64,000 nucleotides of DNA from Streptomyces sp. NBC_01264. Lineage in GTDB: Bacteria > Actinomycetota > Actinomycetes > Streptomycetales > Streptomycetaceae. The DNA lies in assembly GCF_026340675.1 (NCBI RefSeq), contig NZ_JAPEOX010000003.1, positions 186,001 to 250,000 of the forward strand, written 5' to 3'. The position numbers and the translations under genes were made by a program. Shown in pieces: positions 61,422 through 64,000 of this stretch. The notes beneath the pieces were generated by a model. It made no database searches, was not told the DNA's origin, and saw only the letters and a list, made by a program, of their open reading frames with translations. Positions within the stretch are counted from its first letter, which is position 1. Every line of letters starts with the position of its first letter.

Positions 61422-62146
61422 CCGGCAGCGGATCGGAGGGGCCACGCAGCGGATCGTGGCCGCGCAGCGGATCGGAGGGGGCCCGGCCGGAGGTCGTGAC
61501 CGCCGTGGCGGAGCCCGTCGCCGCGGGCCGCGGTGTCGTACGCGCCTGGTGGGCCGACGGGCGCGGTCTGCCGGCCGGCACGGTCGCGGAGCTGGCGGCC
61601 GCCGCGCTGGCCCCGCACGAGCGCTCCCGGTACGAGGCCGTCCGCGATCCGCTGGGCCGGGCCGAGTTCGTGCTGGCCCGGTTCGTGCTGCGCGGCGTGC
61701 TGGGGCGGATGCTCGGGCGGCCGCCCGCCCGGGTGGGCCTCGCCGTGGACCGGGCCGGGCGGCCCTGGGTGACGGGCGCCCCGGGGGTGGACGTGAGCAT
61801 CGCGCACGCCGCGGGCCTGGTCGCCGTCGCCGTGGGCAGCGGGCTCGCGCCCGGGACCCGTATCGGGGTGGACGTCGAGGAGGTACGTACGGTCCCCGGG
61901 GCCGGCGAACTGGCCCGGCGGCTGTACTCCCCCTCCGAACGCGCCCGCCTGGGCCGGACCTCCGGCCGGGCCGGGGACCTTGTGTGGCTGGACCTCTGGA
62001 CCAGGCGGGAGGCGTACGTGAAGGCCGTGGGCACCGGGGTCCGCGCCCTGGCCGGGGCTCCGGACCAGGACGTCGGCCACCGCTGGCACCCGCTGCGGCT
62101 GCCGAGGGGATTCACCGGGGGCCTGGTGGTTGTTGAACCCGGCTGA
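61418..62146 (+). CDS. 4'-Phosphopantetheinyl transferase, Sfp type
   Basis: The 242-residue enzyme starts at GTG 61418, overlapping the ligase stop (GTGA). The first 25 residues are a Ser/Gly/Arg repeat (SGSEGPRSGSWPRSGSEG). Motifs are complete: FVLARFVLRGVLG, GTRIGVDVEEV and LWTRREAYVKAVGTGV. It is the third PPTase in the window and closes the carrier/aminoacyl-ligase operon, so it probably primes the carrier protein at 60308. Confidence 0.9.
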   Translation: MTGSGSEGPRSGSWPRSGSEGARPEVVTAVAEPVAAGRGVVRAWWADGRGLPAGTVAELAAAALAPHERSRYEAVRDPLGRAEFVLARFVLRGVLGRMLGRPPARVGLAVDRAGRPWVTGAPGVDVSIAHAAGLVAVAVGSGLAPGTRIGVDVEEVRTVPGAGELARRLYSPSERARLGRTSGRAGDLVWLDLWTRREAYVKAVGTGVRALAGAPDQDVGHRWHPLRLPRGFTGGLVVVEPG

Positions 62147-62212
62147 CCGGCCCGTCCCTCCTTCTCTTTTTCCATTTCACCGTTCGAGTGGCACTTTCCG
62201 AGGAGCAGTTCC

Positions 62213-63001
62213 ATGACAGAGAACACCGCCGCACAGCTCGCCGTCACCGTGGTGGGCGGCCCCACCACGGTCATCGACCTGGGCGGGCTGCGGTTCGTGA
62301 CGGACCCGACCTTCGACGCCGCCGGTTCCTCCTACGAGTTGGGCCCGGTCGCCCTGCACAAGCTGACCGGGCCGGCGCTTGCCCCCGACCGGCTGGGCCC
62401 GGTCGCGGCCGTCCTGCTGTCGCACGACCAGCACCCCGACAACCTCGACGGGGCCGGGCGCGCCTTCCTCGAGGAGGTCGCCCTGGTGCTCACCACCGAG
62501 CAGTCCGCGGAGCGCGTCGGCGGTACCGGGCTGGCGCCGTGGGCCGAGCACGTCCTGGAGCGCCCGGACGGCGGCCGCCTCGTGGTCACCGCGGTCCCGG
62601 CGCAGCACGGTCCGGCCGGGACCGAGCCGATGCTCGGCGCCGTCACCGGCTTCCTGCTGACCGGCGAGGGCCTGCCGACGGTCTACGTCAGCGGCGACAA
62701 CGTCTCCCTGGAACCGGTGAAGGCCCTCGCGGAGCGCCTCGGCGGGGCCGGCGTCGACCTGGCGGTGCTGCACGTGGGGGCGGCGCAGCTCGCCCCGTTC
62801 GGCCCGACGCTGCTCTCGCTGACCTCGGAGCAGGCGGTGGAGGTGGCGGAGCTGCTGGGTGCCCGCAAGGTGCTCGCCGTGCACCAGGACGGCTGGCAGC
62901 ACTTCACGGAGGGTCAGGACACCGTCGGCGCCGCCTTCGAGAAGGCGGGCGCGGCCGAGCGCCTGGTGGTTCCCGAGGCGGGCAGCAGCTTCGCGCTCTG
63001 A
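62213..63001 (+). CDS. Metallo-beta-lactamase-fold hydrolase
   Basis: The 262-residue protein starts at ATG 62213 (GAGGAGCAG). It contains the MBL-fold metal motif in VAAVLLSHDQHPDNLD, a second His in VPAQHGPAG, the Asp in VSGDNVSLE and a late His in LAVHQDGWQHF. It is closest in style to the UlaG-like family of lactonase/hydrolases and has no signal peptide. Possible roles are thioester or lactone hydrolysis. It follows the PPTase by 66 bases and is ended by a strong hairpin. Confidence 0.8.
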   Translation: MTENTAAQLAVTVVGGPTTVIDLGGLRFVTDPTFDAAGSSYELGPVALHKLTGPALAPDRLGPVAAVLLSHDQHPDNLDGAGRAFLEEVALVLTTEQSAERVGGTGLAPWAEHVLERPDGGRLVVTAVPAQHGPAGTEPMLGAVTGFLLTGEGLPTVYVSGDNVSLEPVKALAERLGGAGVDLAVLHVGAAQLAPFGPTLLSLTSEQAVEVAELLGARKVLAVHQDGWQHFTEGQDTVGAAFEKAGAAERLVVPEAGSSFAL

Positions 63002-63022
63002 CCCGCGGGTCAGGGAAGGGGT

Positions 63023-63056
63023 GGTGCCCCGGGCCGCGCTCGCGGCCCGGGGCACC
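63023..63056. terminator. Bidirectional hairpin terminator
   Basis: A perfect 16-bp GC-rich stem (63023-63038 with 63041-63056) lies in the gap between the convergent MBL-fold and chimeric hydrolase genes. Confidence 0.75.
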
Positions 63057-63083
63057 GGTCCGTTCGTACGTGTGCTCCGTCGC

Positions 63084-63479
63084 TCAGGCGCCCATCGCGT
63101 GGTGGCCCCCGTCGACGTGGACGATCTCGCCCGTGGTCGCCGGGAACCAGTCGGAGCCGTTGATCCCGCCGAGGGAGTGGCCGAGGACGACGGTGCGGTC
63201 GATCCCGAGGTGGGCGAGAAGGGCGACCAGGTCGGCGAGGTAGCCGGCGCGGGTGTACTCCGCGGCGCGGTCCGAGTCCCCGTGCCCGCGCTGGTCGGGC
63301 GCGATGACCCGCCACTCGGGTCCGAGGGCGGCGGCCAGGGCCGTGAAGGAGGAGCCCTCGGAGAGGTGCCCGTGCAGGGCGAGCAGCGGGCGGCCGGCGC
63401 CGCCGAAGTCCAGGTAGGACAGGGCGCGGCCGTCGATGGTCAGGGTGGCGCGGGTGGGCCGGGCGGCGGCGTTCGACAT
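63084..63479 (-). CDS. Chimera: alpha/beta-hydrolase N-terminus joined to a FabI C-terminal tail
   Basis: The 131-residue frame from ATG 63479 begins as an alpha/beta hydrolase: LALHGHLSEGSSF, APDQRGHGDSDRA and the nucleophile elbow VLGHSLGG. Directly after this, the sequence becomes GSDWFPATTGEIVHVDGG and HHAMGA, which is the typical C-terminus of enoyl-ACP reductase FabI. The hydrolase Asp/His half is absent, so it cannot work as a normal hydrolase. It looks like an illegitimate recombination product kept in frame. A good promoter precedes it. Confidence 0.75.
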   Translation of the reverse strand: MSNAAARPTRATLTIDGRALSYLDFGGAGRPLLALHGHLSEGSSFTALAAALGPEWRVIAPDQRGHGDSDRAAEYTRAGYLADLVALLAHLGIDRTVVLGHSLGGINGSDWFPATTGEIVHVDGGHHAMGA

Positions 63480-63535
63480 GGCGGTTCCCCCTGGTTCCGG
63501 TGCGGATGCGGGTGCCGGTGTGACCCCGCGCCAGA

Positions 63536-63565
63536 AATATACAACCGTCTAAGACGAATGTTCAA
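63536..63565 (-). promoter_or_regulatory. Promoter with palindromic operator
   Basis: On the minus strand TTGAAC (63565-63560) and TATATT (63541-63536) are 18 bases apart. The spacer is a palindrome, CGTCT-A-AGACG with outer ACA/TGT, at 63541-63561, as for TetR-type operators. It drives the chimeric gene. Apart from this, 63480-63817 contains nothing I recognise. Confidence 0.65.
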
Positions 63566-63817
63566 TACGCTCGTATAGATCCCTGCCGACTCGGGGCCTC
63601 GGCGCAGGGCTCGGGGACGCGGAGCTTCGCCTCGACCGGTGAGTTCAACCGGCGCGGTCAGGTCCGGCATCCGGAGCAGCGTCAGCGCGGCGAACGCGCC
63701 CGTCCACGTCCTCGGCGCGCCCGTGTGGTCTCGTTCTTGTCCGACGGCGGTCGGGCCGGCCGGCTCGGCGCTCCGCGCCCGGACGGGTGCGACTCACGCA
63801 GAAGGCGGGCAGGTTCT

Positions 63818-64000
63818 TTGGGATCCGGATGGTTCACCCTCTCCGCCGTCTCCGCCGCCTGCGTGCTGGCGGCCGTACCGGGCGTCGCTCCCGTGCCCGT
63901 GCCCGCGCCCTCCGGCGGGCTCCGCTCCGCGGAGGCGTACTGGACGGCCGAGCGCATGGCCGCGGCCGTGCCCGTCGACGCCGCCCGGAGCCGCGCCGCC
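63818..64000 (+). CDS. Start of a secreted protein, cut by the window end
   Basis: The frame from TTG 63818 (AGG four bases upstream; the start is uncertain) gives LGSGWFTLSAVSAACVLAAV, a plausible signal peptide. Pro/Val repeats and AYWTAERMAAAVPVDAARS follow. The AYWT-ERM segment is frequent before the mature part of Streptomyces trypsin-like serine proteases. The gene continues beyond 64000. Identification is tentative. Confidence 0.45.
   Translation, partial: MGSGWFTLSAVSAACVLAAVPGVAPVPVPAPSGGLRSAEAYWTAERMAAAVPVDAARSRAA

Overview
The DNA is very GC-rich and gene-dense, with strong GC bias at third codon positions, many GTG starts and stop/start overlaps of the ATGA or GTGA type. It also carries actinomycete families such as a SARP regulator, acyl-CoA carboxylase epsilon and type II PKS proteins. 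It is most likely a Streptomyces chromosome, in an accessory region dominated by secondary metabolism and marked by mobile-element scars.

Layout. 0-1.8 kb: a secreted collagen-like protein and a small secreted protein sharing its C-terminal domain. 1.8-5.2 kb: a hypothetical gene and a wrecked Tn3-family transposase whose catalytic middle is deleted. 5.3-28 kb, almost all minus strand: a highly reducing type II PKS cluster. It holds an NDP-sugar epimerase, a 14-TM exporter behind a SoxR-like palindrome, SnoaL and cupin proteins, a TauD/AMP-ligase/thermostable-hemolysin/FAD-oxidoreductase group and an aldo-keto reductase. An IS110/IS1111 element follows, and then the PKS core: SnoaL fusion, KAS III-like, fused KS-CLF, CLF-like, two hotdog dehydratases, KS, KR, ACP, malonyltransferase and FAD monooxygenase. 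A DUF1772 gene is divergent from the monooxygenase. 28-32.7 kb: mostly non-cluster genes (methyltransferase, DUF4097 protein with a MarR-type regulator, nucleotidyltransferase pair). 32.7-37.7 kb, plus strand: a shrunken FAD hydroxylase, carrier protein, PPTase, acyl-CoA carboxylase beta and epsilon, SnoaL.

37.6-63 kb is the most unusual part. Two two-component systems and a SARP surround RiPP-type genes: a TfuA/YcaO pair, an RRE-YcaO azoline cyclodehydratase, and an 89-residue precursor ending in a CxxCxxCTGG core. These run into genes for 4-aminobenzoate (ADC synthase and lyase), an acyl ligase, PPTases, three carrier proteins, two complete ketosynthases plus a short KS-like protein, and a second ligase. 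A seryl-tRNA-synthetase-like amino acid:carrier-protein ligase sits beside its own carrier protein and a 48-residue companion. The window closes with a metallo-beta-lactamase-fold protein, a hydrolase/FabI-tail chimera and the start of a secreted protein.

How they could work together. The first cluster can build and tailor a polyene-like acyl chain from malonyl-ACP. The second can make and activate 4-aminobenzoate, load an amino acid on a carrier protein and extend acyl chains; azoline or thioamide chemistry on a ribosomal peptide lies next to it. Whether these are one hybrid pathway or adjacent clusters cannot be decided from sequence alone. Three biosynthetic genes between 51 and 59 kb carry single frameshifts, which are either local decay or sequencing errors. 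No rRNA, tRNA or CRISPR array was seen.
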